Positions 43,599-51,986 of a stretch of DNA of 64,000 nt are shown here, piece by piece. The translations under genes and the position numbers were made by a program. The stretch lies in NCBI RefSeq assembly GCF_014635865.1, contig NZ_BMDQ01000002.1, positions 434,001 through 498,000 on the forward strand, written 5' to 3'. Under the pieces are notes generated by a model, which did no database searches, was not told the origin of the DNA, and saw only the letters and a list, made by a program, of their open reading frames with translations. Position 1 is the first letter of the stretch; each line of letters starts with the position of its first letter. The DNA comes from Winogradskyella haliclonae. GTDB lineage: Bacteria; Bacteroidota; Bacteroidia; Flavobacteriales; Flavobacteriaceae.

Positions 43599-44138
43599 AT
43601 GAATCCAATAAAAGCTTTTGTTGGTACACTTTCAACATCAGATAAACATATAAAACAAAATGCGACAGAATCTTTACATCATATTGCTATTAATTCTTTA
43701 CAAGGTCATCCGATTGATCTATCCGAATTCAAAGGCAGAAAAATCTTATTCGTAAACGTCGCCTCCAAATGTGGATTTACGCCGCAGTATAGAGCACTTC
43801 AGGAGTTAAGCGATACTTATAAAGATAAACTGGTAGTTATTGGCGTACCGTGTAATCAGTTTGGTAAACAAGAGCCTGGAACTTCTAACGAAATTCAAGA
43901 ATTCTGTGACATAAATTATGGCGTTACGTTCTTAATGACAGAAAAAATAGATGTCAAAGGATTGCTACAACACCCGCTTTATGCATGGCTGACTAAAAAA
44001 GCCATAAATGGTAAGCAAAACTCTACTGTTAAGTGGAATTTTCAGAAATATTTGGTGGACGAAGATGGTGAGTTTTTGGACTACTTCTACTCCATTACCA
44101 AACCTATGAATTCTCGTATCACATCTCACCTAAAATAA
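43599..44138 (+). CDS. Glutathione peroxidase-family (thioredoxin-type) peroxidase
   Basis: 179 aa from ATG of MNPIKAFVGT; an in-frame TTG at 43593 is the alternative start. Active-site Cys58 in VNVASKCGFTPQY, Gln in PCNQFGKQEPG, and Trp in VKWNFQKYLVDEDG give the GPx catalytic set, with additional Cys in GVPCNQ and EEFCD-like EFCDINYG, suggesting a thioredoxin-dependent 2-Cys cycle. Reduces hydroperoxides. Fits an oxidative or photo-oxidative stress role next to photolyases. The active-site codon is TGT, so no selenocysteine. Confidence 0.93.
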   Translation: MNPIKAFVGTLSTSDKHIKQNATESLHHIAINSLQGHPIDLSEFKGRKILFVNVASKCGFTPQYRALQELSDTYKDKLVVIGVPCNQFGKQEPGTSNEIQEFCDINYGVTFLMTEKIDVKGLLQHPLYAWLTKKAINGKQNSTVKWNFQKYLVDEDGEFLDYFYSITKPMNSRITSHLK

Positions 44139-44144
44139 AATAGT

Positions 44145-44315
44145 ATGTTTGGCTTGTTTAAAAAAACATCAGAATTAGAAAAGCTTCAAAAGCAATACGA
44201 AAAGCTTTTAGCAGAGTCACACAAATTGTCTACAACAAATCGCTCTGCTAGTGACAAAAAAGTTGCAGAAGCGCAACTAATTTTAGAAAAGATAGAAACG
44301 CTTTCTCCTAAGTAA
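44145..44315 (+). CDS. Lacal_2735-type small coiled-coil protein
   Basis: 56 aa: MFGLFKKTSELEKLQKQYEK... a short N-terminal Phe-rich head then one long amphipathic helix with heptad spacing, ending ETLSPK. Six bp after the GPx gene, one base before tspO. The sequence start and the long E/K-rich helix match the small Lacal_2735 family of Flavobacteriaceae (recognised from memory). Function unknown. Confidence 0.75.
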   Translation: MFGLFKKTSELEKLQKQYEKLLAESHKLSTTNRSASDKKVAEAQLILEKIETLSPK

Positions 44316-44316
44316 A

Positions 44317-44781
44317 ATGAAAAAGATCTACTTTTTTATACTCTTTCTAGTTATAAATTTTGGAGGCCTTGCGCTTGGTAGCTGGCTCATGGATGGGGGC
44401 TCAACAGGAGATTGGTACAACAATCTTAACAAAGCACCATGGACACCACCTGGTTGGGTTTTTGGAGCCGCATGGACTACAATTATGCTTTGTTTTTCTT
44501 GGTATCTTGTAGAGCTTTTTCATTTGAGAGCTTCAAAATTCTTGTGGGCACTCTATGGATTTCAGGTCTTGCTTAACGTAAGTTGGAATTGGGTGTTCTT
44601 TAATCAGCACTTAATGCAAATGGGGTTAGTTATTATAATTCTCTTAACCTTAGTCATTTTCTACTATTTTATCACCTTCAGAAATGAGCGTTTAAAGAAT
44701 TTTAAATACTTACTACTTCCCTATTTAATTTGGTTGTGCATTGCCACATCACTCAATGCCTATATCGTGCTTAATAACTAG
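44317..44781 (+). CDS. tspO: TspO/MBR-family tryptophan-rich sensory protein
   Basis: 154 aa, five TM helices. Family marks: KAPWTPPGWVFGAAWT (residues about 41-56), MLCFSWYL, LNVSWNWVFFNQH near 88-100, and LIWLCIATSLNAYIVLNN at the end. TspO binds porphyrins or other tetrapyrroles and is linked to light and oxidative stress control in bacteria. Here it is inside the photolyase island, matching that role. It starts one base after the coiled-coil protein stop. Confidence 0.95.
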   Translation: MKKIYFFILFLVINFGGLALGSWLMDGGSTGDWYNNLNKAPWTPPGWVFGAAWTTIMLCFSWYLVELFHLRASKFLWALYGFQVLLNVSWNWVFFNQHLMQMGLVIIILLTLVIFYYFITFRNERLKNFKYLLLPYLIWLCIATSLNAYIVLNN

Positions 44782-44809
44782 AACTATCATCAACTATATG
44801 CCGTTATAA

Positions 44810-45280
44810 ATGAAAATATATACACTCCACAAAAAGCAAAATCTGCCAATAACAAAAGAAGACGCGTGGGCGTTTCTTTCTAGTCCAAAAAATCTAAAAA
44901 CCATCACACCAGATTATATGGGGTTTCATATCTTATCTGGGGCAGACAGGCCAATGTTTCCTGGGCAAATCATTCAGTATATAGTCACACCAGTTTTAGG
45001 GATAAAAACAAAATGGGTCACAGAAATAACACACGTTAAAGACCACGAATATTTTGTTGATGAGCAACGTTTTGGACCCTATGCTCTCTGGCATCATAAA
45101 CATTTTATAAAGGAAATAGATGGTGGTATTGAGATGGAAGACATCATAGATTATAAAATCCCTTTTGGTATCTTAGGGCAATTAGTACATCCAATATTGG
45201 TAAAACCCAAATTAGAAGAAATATTCAATTATAGAACAACCAAATTAGAAGAATTATTTGGCAAGTATGAAAACCCTTGA
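44810..45280 (+). CDS. SRPBCC (START/Bet v1-like) ligand-binding protein
   Basis: 156 aa. Typical SRPBCC order: IYTLHKKQNLPITKEDAWAFLSSPKNLKTITPDYMGF at the start, then beta strands with DHEYFVDEQRFGPYALWHHKHFIKEIDGGIEMEDIIDYKIPFG, and the C-terminal long helix. This subgroup (cell division inhibitor-like) often accompanies photolyases and DUF2867 proteins. Ligand unknown. The downstream photolyase begins inside its last codons (14-bp overlap). Confidence 0.9.
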   Translation: MKIYTLHKKQNLPITKEDAWAFLSSPKNLKTITPDYMGFHILSGADRPMFPGQIIQYIVTPVLGIKTKWVTEITHVKDHEYFVDEQRFGPYALWHHKHFIKEIDGGIEMEDIIDYKIPFGILGQLVHPILVKPKLEEIFNYRTTKLEELFGKYENP

Positions 45281-46577
45281 AAAAGTAAATGTATTTTGGT
45301 TTAGACGCGATTTAAGGCTCGATGATAATGTAGGCCTTTATCATGCACTTAATAGTCATTTACCCGTTTTACCAATTTTTATTTTTGATACTGAAATATT
45401 GAACAAGCTTCCAAAAAAGGATGCTAGAGTCAGCTTCATACACCATACATTACAAAGCTTAAGAAACACACTGCAACAAGACTATCAAAGTAGTTTGGCC
45501 ATGTACAATGGCAAACCTATTGACGTGTATAAACAATTGGTTAATACGTATGACATAGAAACTGTATTTACCAACCATGATTATGAGCCTTATGCCAGAA
45601 CCCGTGATACAGAGATTTCAGAATTTTTATCATCAAATGCTATAGCATTTAAAACGTATAAGGACCAAGTTATTTTTGAAAAGGACGACGTTGTAAAAAA
45701 GGACGGCAATCCATATGTGGTTTACACACCTTATTCTCGCATGTGGAAAGAAACTTTTAAAACAATAGATTTTAAAATTTATGATTCTGAGTCCTTATTA
45801 AGGCATACGATTTCAGATTCTGACTTACCAAACTTAAGTCTATCTGATATTGGTTTTGAAGAAAGTTCTCAGGAGATAAAACCTTATAATGTATCGCCTA
45901 AACGCATTCAAGACTACGAAGCCACCAGAAATTTTCCTGCGATGGACAACACATCACGTCTTGGACCGCATTTGCGCTTTGGCACTGTAAGCATCCGTAA
46001 AATGATGCAAAAAGCCATGGCAGAAGAGAATGACACATTTATGAAAGAGCTTATTTGGCGCGAATTCTTTATGCAAATTCTTTGGCATTTTCCGCATACA
46101 AAAAACCAATCATTCAAGGCCAAATACGACCGGATACAATGGCGTAACAATGCAGAGGAATTTAAAAAATGGTGCGATGGACAAACTGGTTATCCTCTAG
46201 TAGATGCTGGTATGCGTCAATTAAACGAAACCGGCTTTATGCATAATCGAGTGCGCATGCTTGTAGGCAGTTTTTTATGCAAACATTTACTCATCGATTG
46301 GCGCTGGGGCGAAGCCTATTTTGCAGAGAAATTGCACGATTACGATATGTCTAGCAATGTTGGCAATTGGCAATGGGTTGCTGGCTCTGGTGTTGATGCT
46401 GCGCCATATTTTAGAATTTTTAATCCTACCTCGCAAATTTTAAAGTTTGACAAGCAATTGGCTTACATCAAAAAATGGGTACCAGACTTTCAAGAGCTAA
46501 CGTATCCGCAACCAATGGTAGATCACAAAACAGCTAGAGAACGTTGTTTAGAAACCTATAAAAGTGCTCTAAACTAG
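45267..46577 (+). CDS. phrB: Class I CPD deoxyribodipyrimidine photolyase
   Basis: 436 aa from ATG of MKTLEKVNVFWFRRDLRLDDN; an earlier in-frame TTG (45258) is rejected. Repairs cyclobutane pyrimidine dimers with blue light using FAD and an antenna. Antenna domain residues 1-135; FAD domain with TSRLGPHLRFGTVSIRKMM, ELIWREFFMQILWHFP, TGYPLVDAGMRQLNETGFMHNR, LIDWRWGEAYFAEKLHDYDMSSNVGNWQWVAGSG (N5 Asn and Trp present) and PYFRIFNP. The fourth photolyase-family gene of the island and its last gene; a terminator follows at 46683. Confidence 0.96.
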   Translation: MKTLEKVNVFWFRRDLRLDDNVGLYHALNSHLPVLPIFIFDTEILNKLPKKDARVSFIHHTLQSLRNTLQQDYQSSLAMYNGKPIDVYKQLVNTYDIETVFTNHDYEPYARTRDTEISEFLSSNAIAFKTYKDQVIFEKDDVVKKDGNPYVVYTPYSRMWKETFKTIDFKIYDSESLLRHTISDSDLPNLSLSDIGFEESSQEIKPYNVSPKRIQDYEATRNFPAMDNTSRLGPHLRFGTVSIRKMMQKAMAEENDTFMKELIWREFFMQILWHFPHTKNQSFKAKYDRIQWRNNAEEFKKWCDGQTGYPLVDAGMRQLNETGFMHNRVRMLVGSFLCKHLLIDWRWGEAYFAEKLHDYDMSSNVGNWQWVAGSGVDAAPYFRIFNPTSQILKFDKQLAYIKKWVPDFQELTYPQPMVDHKTARERCLETYKSALN

Positions 46578-46682
46578 ATATTTAAAAAATATTTTAAAGT
46601 TTATACAATAAAATAAAATTGTCAACGTTACGATATTAAGACAGTAATGTCTTAGACGGAATAACCATTTCAAAAACAATTT

Positions 46683-46709
46683 AAAAAGCTCTGATTTTCA
46701 GGGCTTTTT
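46683..46709 (+). terminator. Rho-independent terminator after the photolyase island
   Basis: Stem AAAAAGCTCTGA / TCAGGGCTTTTT with one G-T pair, loop TTT, T-rich tail. Lies 106 bp after phrB. Confidence 0.7.
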
Positions 46710-46965
46710 ATTTATCCAAAAGTAAAGTTTTTACATCAATAGTCTTCTAAGTACTATAGTGATTACAACAAAACATACACATATATCTGTTATTAGCAAT
46801 GCTTCATACGAGAAAACCTTAGCAAATACTAGGGACTTCCTTTAGCTCTATTGCCACTAACGGCCAGACAGTAAGACTGTCATCCGCTCGCAATAGTATA
46901 AGCTGACATAACAACTAAGAACATTATATGAGAATAATTCGACAGATATAATTGGCTATGCTTTA
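46710..46965. other. Gene-free accessory stretch with nested hairpin (46848-46896)
   Basis: No ORF of note. A strong fold is visible: outer stem CTATTGC (46848-46854) / GCAATAG (46890-46896) and inner stem GACAGT (46867-46872) / ACTGTC (46876-46881) with loop AAG. Base composition is less AT-rich than around it. This resembles the structured non-coding flanks of small accessory cassettes, but no known element is identified. Confidence 0.5.
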
Positions 46966-47217
46966 ATGGAAACGAGAGATATTCTAAACAGAATTGGAGA
47001 GTTTAAACCACTCGAAAACTCTGTTTTACCACCTTGGTTGGCTTACCCTGAAATCGATAGATATAGTATTGGTTGGAGAATGGGATATGGAGAATCTCAT
47101 ATTATCGAATTAGGAAAATATTTTGACCAATTAACTGAATCTGAAAAGACAATATACGAACTTACATATCCAGAAAGTGAAGAATGGAAAGGTTGGTATA
47201 ATGATGATTATGAATAA
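46966..47217 (+). CDS. Orphan small acidic protein (83 aa), unknown function
   Basis: 83 aa, soluble, rich in Trp, Tyr and Glu: METRDILNRIGEFKPLENSV, then LPPWLAYPEIDRYSIGWRMG and a C-terminal YPESEEWKGWYNDDYE. The sequence looks like a real protein (aromatic, compositionally even), yet it stands alone between two structured gene-free stretches. No family recognised. It could be cargo of a mobile cassette or an immunity-like protein; that is speculation. Confidence 0.6.
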   Translation: METRDILNRIGEFKPLENSVLPPWLAYPEIDRYSIGWRMGYGESHIIELGKYFDQLTESEKTIYELTYPESEEWKGWYNDDYE

Positions 47218-47426
47218 AAAACTAAAGGCAACAATGGCTATGAGTAGTGGCTTGAGGTTGGCAAGTGTCAATCGGAATTTCAGGCCTTTTTGCTAAATTT
47301 ATGGTTACGGCGGAATGATACTCGCATATCATTCATTACTAGTAAAGCATACTTATAAAAGTTCTTGCGGATTTTATATTCGTTTTGTATTTGTTATTTT
47401 AGTTACTAAAACACACAACATTAATT
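47218..47426. other. Gene-free stretch with hairpin (47313-47334)
   Basis: No ORF. A perfect 8-bp stem GAATGATA / TATCATTC with loop CTCGCA, within a segment containing TGCTAAATTTATGGTTACGG. Forms the 3' flank of the orphan 83-aa gene. Confidence 0.45.
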
Positions 47427-47861
47427 ATGGATAATATCAACTGGCTTTCGATGATTCTTTCTACCATAACCCCATTAGTTATAGGTTTGACTTACTTTCA
47501 TAAAAAGGTATTTGGTAAAGCCTTGTCAGATTCAATAGATACATCAGATAAAAAATTGAATAAGTTTATACTTGTAATTGTATCTCTTATTCTCTCCTTT
47601 TTTCTTTCGTTTTTCTTATTGAATTTTAACAATGATGGTATTAATCAAGAAGGCGATTTTGACACGTTTGGACATGGTGTATGGCATGGTGTCTTTATTG
47701 CCATTACTGTAGTTTCTCCAGTAGTCATAATTACTGAAACATTTGGTCTTAAACGCTGGAAAAACATGTTGATTATTATATGTTATTGGATAATAACACT
47801 CGCTCTAATGGGAGGCCTTTTGGATGCTATGAATCACTGGGAAAATGTAATAGTCTCTTAA
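47427..47861 (+). CDS. Membrane protein with four TM helices, unknown function
   Basis: 144 aa. Predicted TMs at about residues 6-22, 46-66, 90-105 and 112-135, with a hydrophilic loop NDGINQEGDFDTFGHGVWHG between the second and third. No recognised domain. It stands alone in the accessory region between the orphan gene and the amine oxidase. Not clearly linked to either. Confidence 0.7.
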   Translation: MDNINWLSMILSTITPLVIGLTYFHKKVFGKALSDSIDTSDKKLNKFILVIVSLILSFFLSFFLLNFNNDGINQEGDFDTFGHGVWHGVFIAITVVSPVVIITETFGLKRWKNMLIIICYWIITLALMGGLLDAMNHWENVIVS

Positions 47862-47981
47862 GATTTTATTTACGTTAAGCCTTGCAAAAAAATTCTATCT
47901 CCTTCAATTAATTGTAATTTGCTATCTTTCAGTTACTGCGGAAAATCATCGTCGAGACCGCTATAAAGAGTTATAAAAAGT

Positions 47982-49148
47982 ATGACCAGACAAGAGTTCA
48001 TAAAAATGTGTAGCCTTTTGGGTATTAGCATTCCTTTTCAATCTGTACTAGCTGCATGTAAATCTAATAACATTAATTCTGAAACAACCTTTGAAGGAAA
48101 GGTTTTAATAATTGGAGCTGGTGCTGCTGGTCTTACAGCAGGATATCTTTTAAATCAGAAAGGTATAGAGTTTCAAATATTAGAAGCGTCTTCAGTATAT
48201 GGCGGTAGAATGAAAATAAACACAGAGTTTGTGGATTTCCCTATTCCTCTAGGTGCAGAGTGGCTACATGTAGAAAGAGGCATTTTTGATGAAATCATCA
48301 ACAATTCTTCTGTACAGAATACCATTGAAACCACACCTTATGATCCAGATAATGATTATGCTTTGTTTGAAGGACAACAAGTGTCGTTGGGAGATTTAGG
48401 TTTTGATATTGACCAAAAGTTTATAAATGCGTCATGGTACGATTTTTTTGCACAATATATTGTACCATCAATTCAAGATAAAATTATATTCAATCAGCTT
48501 GTAGATACTATTAATTATTCTGATGAAAATATATTGGTAACTACTGAAAATGAAGAATTTACAGCGGATAAGGTTATTATAACTACACCCGTAAAATTAT
48601 TGCAAAATGGTCTAATTTCTTTTACACCTCAATTACCCGAAAACAAATTGAATGCTATAAATAATGTAACTGTTTGGGATGGTTTTAAAGCATTTATTGA
48701 GTTTTCAGAAAAATTTTATCCAGCAGCAGTGGGCTTTAATATTATACCGGAATCTGCAGGACAAAAGCTGTATTATGATGCCTCTTATGGTCAAAATTCT
48801 GATAGACATATTTTAGGTCTATTTACAGTTGGCACAGGGACACTTCCTTACAGAAATTTATCGGATAGCGAATTGATTGATTACATGCTTGAGGAGCTAG
48901 ATGGTATTTTTAATAATCAAGCCTCTTCAAACTATATAAAACATATATCTCAAAATTGGAATAATGAACCTTTTGCAAAAGGCGCTTATGTCTCTGACCA
49001 GGAAGATTGGAGGCGAATAAGAACTCTTGGAGAGTCTGTAGACAATAAGTTGTTTTTTGCAGGAACTGTTTACACTACTGGAGAAGATTGGAGCAGCGTA
49101 CATACAGCAGCACGATCTGCAATAAGAACCATTAACGAAATTACATAA
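47982..49148 (+). CDS. FAD-dependent amine oxidase / monoamine oxidase-like flavoprotein
   Basis: 388 aa. N-terminal export signal with a possible lipobox (SVLAAC) after a MTRQEFIKM start. FAD dinucleotide motif VLIIGAGAAGLTAGYLL near residues 42-58, ASSVYGGRM (second FAD contact), and the C-terminal LFFAGTVYTTGEDWSSVHTAARSAIR motif of flavin amine oxidases. Oxidises an amine or related substrate, probably outside the cytoplasm. Shorter than typical MAO (450+). Its own promoter region precedes it; substrate unknown. Confidence 0.88.
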   Translation: MTRQEFIKMCSLLGISIPFQSVLAACKSNNINSETTFEGKVLIIGAGAAGLTAGYLLNQKGIEFQILEASSVYGGRMKINTEFVDFPIPLGAEWLHVERGIFDEIINNSSVQNTIETTPYDPDNDYALFEGQQVSLGDLGFDIDQKFINASWYDFFAQYIVPSIQDKIIFNQLVDTINYSDENILVTTENEEFTADKVIITTPVKLLQNGLISFTPQLPENKLNAINNVTVWDGFKAFIEFSEKFYPAAVGFNIIPESAGQKLYYDASYGQNSDRHILGLFTVGTGTLPYRNLSDSELIDYMLEELDGIFNNQASSNYIKHISQNWNNEPFAKGAYVSDQEDWRRIRTLGESVDNKLFFAGTVYTTGEDWSSVHTAARSAIRTINEIT

Positions 49149-49282
49149 CGATAGATTATCAGTCTTTTAAATAAAAAAATATGTGATTTTTTCAGTAGAT
49201 GCATCTAGCATTTCAATAGTTCTTTTAAAACTGTAACACTTAAATTTTTAAATACTCTTTAGCAATACATCAATCAAAAACT

Positions 49283-49894
49283 ATGTACAAAAAAATCTCT
49301 TGGATTCTATTAGGCATCCTATCTTCGGCTATAGGTTTGTATCCTTTAATTTATTTTATTATTGATAGTCGTTTTGGGCTATTACTCACAAAACCAGACG
49401 AACTACTTTTAGATACGATATGGAATATTGCATTCTACGGACATATTGTTTTTGGTGGCATAGCATTGCTCATTGGGTGGTTACAATTCAATACAAAGCT
49501 TAGAAACAAAAACCTAAAGCTGCATAGGACTATTGGTAAAACATATATCATTTCTGTAGTTATTAGTGGTCTCTGCGGAATTTATATTGCCATTTTTGCA
49601 ACTGGCGGTATGGTAAGTGTTGTTGGTTTTCTATCTCTTGCACTAATATGGCTGACCTCAACACTGTGGGCATTAATGGCTATAAAAACTAAAAATATAC
49701 GGCTACATCAAAAGCTGATGATATATAGCTATGCAGCATGTTTCTCAGCAGTTACACTAAGAATTTGGTTACCAATTCTTATTTCTACAATTGGATTTAG
49801 CAAAGGTTATCCAATTGTGGCTTGGTTAGCCTGGGTTCCTAATATAATTGTAGCCTACTTTATAGTGAATAAAAAAAGCTTCAAGACCTCTTGA
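49283..49894 (+). CDS. DUF2306 membrane protein
   Basis: 203 aa, about six to seven TM helices. The pattern YGHIVFGGIALLIGWLQFNTKLRNKNLKLHRTIGKTYI with the conserved His-Arg pair and the later RLHQKLMIYSYAACFSAVTLRIWLP is the DUF2306 signature. Function unknown; possibly haem or quinone related because conserved histidines sit at helix ends (inference). Its 3' end lies inside the bidirectional terminator shared with murA. Confidence 0.88.
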   Translation: MYKKISWILLGILSSAIGLYPLIYFIIDSRFGLLLTKPDELLLDTIWNIAFYGHIVFGGIALLIGWLQFNTKLRNKNLKLHRTIGKTYIISVVISGLCGIYIAIFATGGMVSVVGFLSLALIWLTSTLWALMAIKTKNIRLHQKLMIYSYAACFSAVTLRIWLPILISTIGFSKGYPIVAWLAWVPNIIVAYFIVNKKSFKTS

Positions 49895-49907
49895 AGCTTA
49901 TATTTTT
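49871..49907. terminator. Bidirectional terminator between DUF2306 gene and murA
   Basis: Stem AAGCTTCAAGA (49876-49886) / TCTTGAAGCTT (49889-49899), A-run on the left and T-rich on the right. The DUF2306 stop codon is inside the right arm. Strongest for the minus strand (murA). Confidence 0.8.
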
Positions 49908-49924
49908 ATGTATTGAAAAGTTTT

Positions 49925-51241
49925 CTAATTTCCTTCTAGTCGTTGAATTTTAGCACCGATTGCACGTAAACGTCCATCTATGTTTTCGTAACCTCTATCG
50001 ATTTGTTCAATATTATGAATGGTCGATGTGCCTTTTGCTGAAAGAGCAGCAATTAATAAAGATACACCTGCTCTAATATCAGGTGATGTCATTGTTGTAG
50101 CCTTTAATTGCGATTTAAAATCATGACCAATAATAGTTGCTCTATGCGGATCGCAAAGAATAATTTTCGCGCCCATATCAATCAATTTGTCGACAAAGAA
50201 CAAACGACTTTCAAACATTTTTTGATGCACAACAGCTTCACCTCTTGCTTGTATTAACACTGTTAATACGATACTCAATAAATCTGGTGTAAATCCTGGC
50301 CATGGTGCATCTGCAATGGTGAGAATAGAACCATCAATATAGTTTTGTATTTCGTAACCATCTTTGTGCTCAGGAATAAAAATATCATCGCCTTTACGCT
50401 CAACAGTTATTCCTATTTTTCTAAAAACACTTGGTATAACACCCAAGTCATCCCAACTTACATTTTTAATTGTTAACTCACTCTTTGTCATAGCAGCTAG
50501 ACCTATCCAACTTCCAATTTCAATCATGTCTGGAAGCATTCTGTGCTCAGTTCCACCTAAACTATCTACACCTTCTATTTTCAACATATTAGAACCTACA
50601 CCAGTAATTTTAGCGCCCATTCTATTCAGCATTTTACAAAGCTGTTGTAAATAAGGCTCGCAAGCAGCATTATAAATGGTCGTTTCGCCTTTGGCTAAAA
50701 CAGCAGCCATTACAATATTTGCAGTACCGGTAACAGATGCTTCATCTAAAAGCATATAGGTACCTTTTAGCTCGTCTGCTTCAACACCATAGAAATAGTC
50801 TTCTCTATTGTATCTAAATTTTGCACCTAGATTGATAAAGCCTTCAAAATGTGTGTCTAATCGTCTACGTCCTATTTTATCTCCTCCAGGCTTCGGAATG
50901 TATCCTTTTCCAAAACGGGCTAATAACGGGCCTACAATCATAATAGAACCTCTGAGACCTCGTCCTTCAACTTTGAAAGCTTCAGATTCTAAATATTCTA
51001 AATTGACATTTTCTGCTTTAAAAGTATACTTGTTTGGGCCAAGTTTATGGACTTCAACACCAAGGTTACTCAATAATTTAATAAGCTTATTGACATCAAC
51101 AATATCAGGAATATTGTCTATAGTAATTGTTTCTGATGTTAATAATACAGCGCATAAAATTTGTAATGCTTCGTTTTTTGCACCTTGCGGCGTGATGTCT
51201 CCTTTGAGTTGATGACCACCTTCTATTTTAAATGTTCCCAT
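49925..51241 (-). CDS. murA: UDP-N-acetylglucosamine 1-carboxyvinyltransferase with Asp at the catalytic Cys position
   Basis: 438 aa. Adds enolpyruvate from PEP to UDP-GlcNAc, the first committed step of peptidoglycan synthesis. EPSP-synthase-like two-domain fold, with Lys22-Asn23 in GAKNEALQ and a RGLRGSIMIVGPLLARFG region. The catalytic loop reads KPGGDKIGRRRLD: residue 121 is Asp where E. coli has Cys115. MurA with Asp here stays active and does not react with fosfomycin (known from Mycobacterium and Chlamydia). Located 6 bp after the DUF4290 gene, forming a two-gene unit. Confidence 0.97.
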   Translation of the reverse strand: MGTFKIEGGHQLKGDITPQGAKNEALQILCAVLLTSETITIDNIPDIVDVNKLIKLLSNLGVEVHKLGPNKYTFKAENVNLEYLESEAFKVEGRGLRGSIMIVGPLLARFGKGYIPKPGGDKIGRRRLDTHFEGFINLGAKFRYNREDYFYGVEADELKGTYMLLDEASVTGTANIVMAAVLAKGETTIYNAACEPYLQQLCKMLNRMGAKITGVGSNMLKIEGVDSLGGTEHRMLPDMIEIGSWIGLAAMTKSELTIKNVSWDDLGVIPSVFRKIGITVERKGDDIFIPEHKDGYEIQNYIDGSILTIADAPWPGFTPDLLSIVLTVLIQARGEAVVHQKMFESRLFFVDKLIDMGAKIILCDPHRATIIGHDFKSQLKATTMTSPDIRAGVSLLIAALSAKGTSTIHNIEQIDRGYENIDGRLRAIGAKIQRLEGN

Positions 51242-51247
51242 ACGTTT

Positions 51248-51898
51248 TTAGTAACGTTTTCTATTGTTGGAATACTTCTTCTTATTATTACTCTTCTTAT
51301 TACTGCTCTTGTTTCCATATTTGGATTTTGTGCGTAACAAACTGCTAGAATCCGTTAAATCATCTTCGCTATCTTTAAGATTAAGCTTTCCGTTAGACAG
51401 CTCAAAAAGGTGATCAAAAATGACTGCATCTTCAACAGTATCCTTATTCCAGTTTAAGAAACACTTTTTCATGTGATTTGCTATTGTATATACGAGCGCT
51501 TCTTTCATTTCGCCTTCTTCCCAAGTAATTGCAACATCTATCATCGTTTTTATGTTGTTTCCATAAAAACGGTATTTAGGATGGTTCTGAGGATATTCTA
51601 ATGGTTCTGGACGTGCATGAATGACTTCTCGCTCAGGCTTGTCATATGGTGAGTCAACATCAATATCAAAATCTGCCATGATAAATAATTGATCCCAAAG
51701 TTTATGCTGAAAATCTGGAACATCTCTTAAATGCGGTTGCAAATTACCCATTACAGAGATAATTGCTTTTGCTAATTTGTTGCGCTCTTCTTTTGTTTCA
51801 CGCGATTTTGCATGATTAATCATCTTTTGCAGATGACGCCCATATTCTGGAATAATTAAATGCTCACGCTCTGTATTGTATTCTAAATCGTCTATCAA
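51248..51898 (-). CDS. DUF4290 domain-containing protein
   Basis: 216 aa, cytoplasmic. DUF4290 core at residues 1-170 (LEYNTEREHLIIPEYGRHLQKMINHA, and PEPLEYPQNHPKYRFYGNN). The last ~45 residues are a basic, disordered tail rich in Lys, Asn and Ser (SKYGNKSSNKKSNNKKKYSN), suggesting nucleic-acid or polyanion binding. Genes of this family sit just upstream of murA in many Bacteroidota. Function unknown. Confidence 0.9.
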   Translation of the reverse strand: MIDDLEYNTEREHLIIPEYGRHLQKMINHAKSRETKEERNKLAKAIISVMGNLQPHLRDVPDFQHKLWDQLFIMADFDIDVDSPYDKPEREVIHARPEPLEYPQNHPKYRFYGNNIKTMIDVAITWEEGEMKEALVYTIANHMKKCFLNWNKDTVEDAVIFDHLFELSNGKLNLKDSEDDLTDSSSLLRTKSKYGNKSSNKKSNNKKKYSNNRKRY

Positions 51899-51986
51899 AA
51901 TTGTAAAAATGTGTAGTAAATATTGTGCAAACCTGTAGTTACTGGTTCTGTCGCAAAGTACAAAAATTTAGATACCTATACCAACA

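Noticed and set aside
46848-46896. Nested hairpin as an integron attC site
   Set aside because: Two stacked stems suggest it, but the conserved core sites (RYYYAAC/GTTRRRY) are not in the right places and no integron integrase is in the window.
50364-51212. Plus-strand ORFs opposite murA (50364-50654, 50808-51212)
   Set aside because: Shadows of murA coding on the other strand; no independent start context, and murA is fully conserved there.
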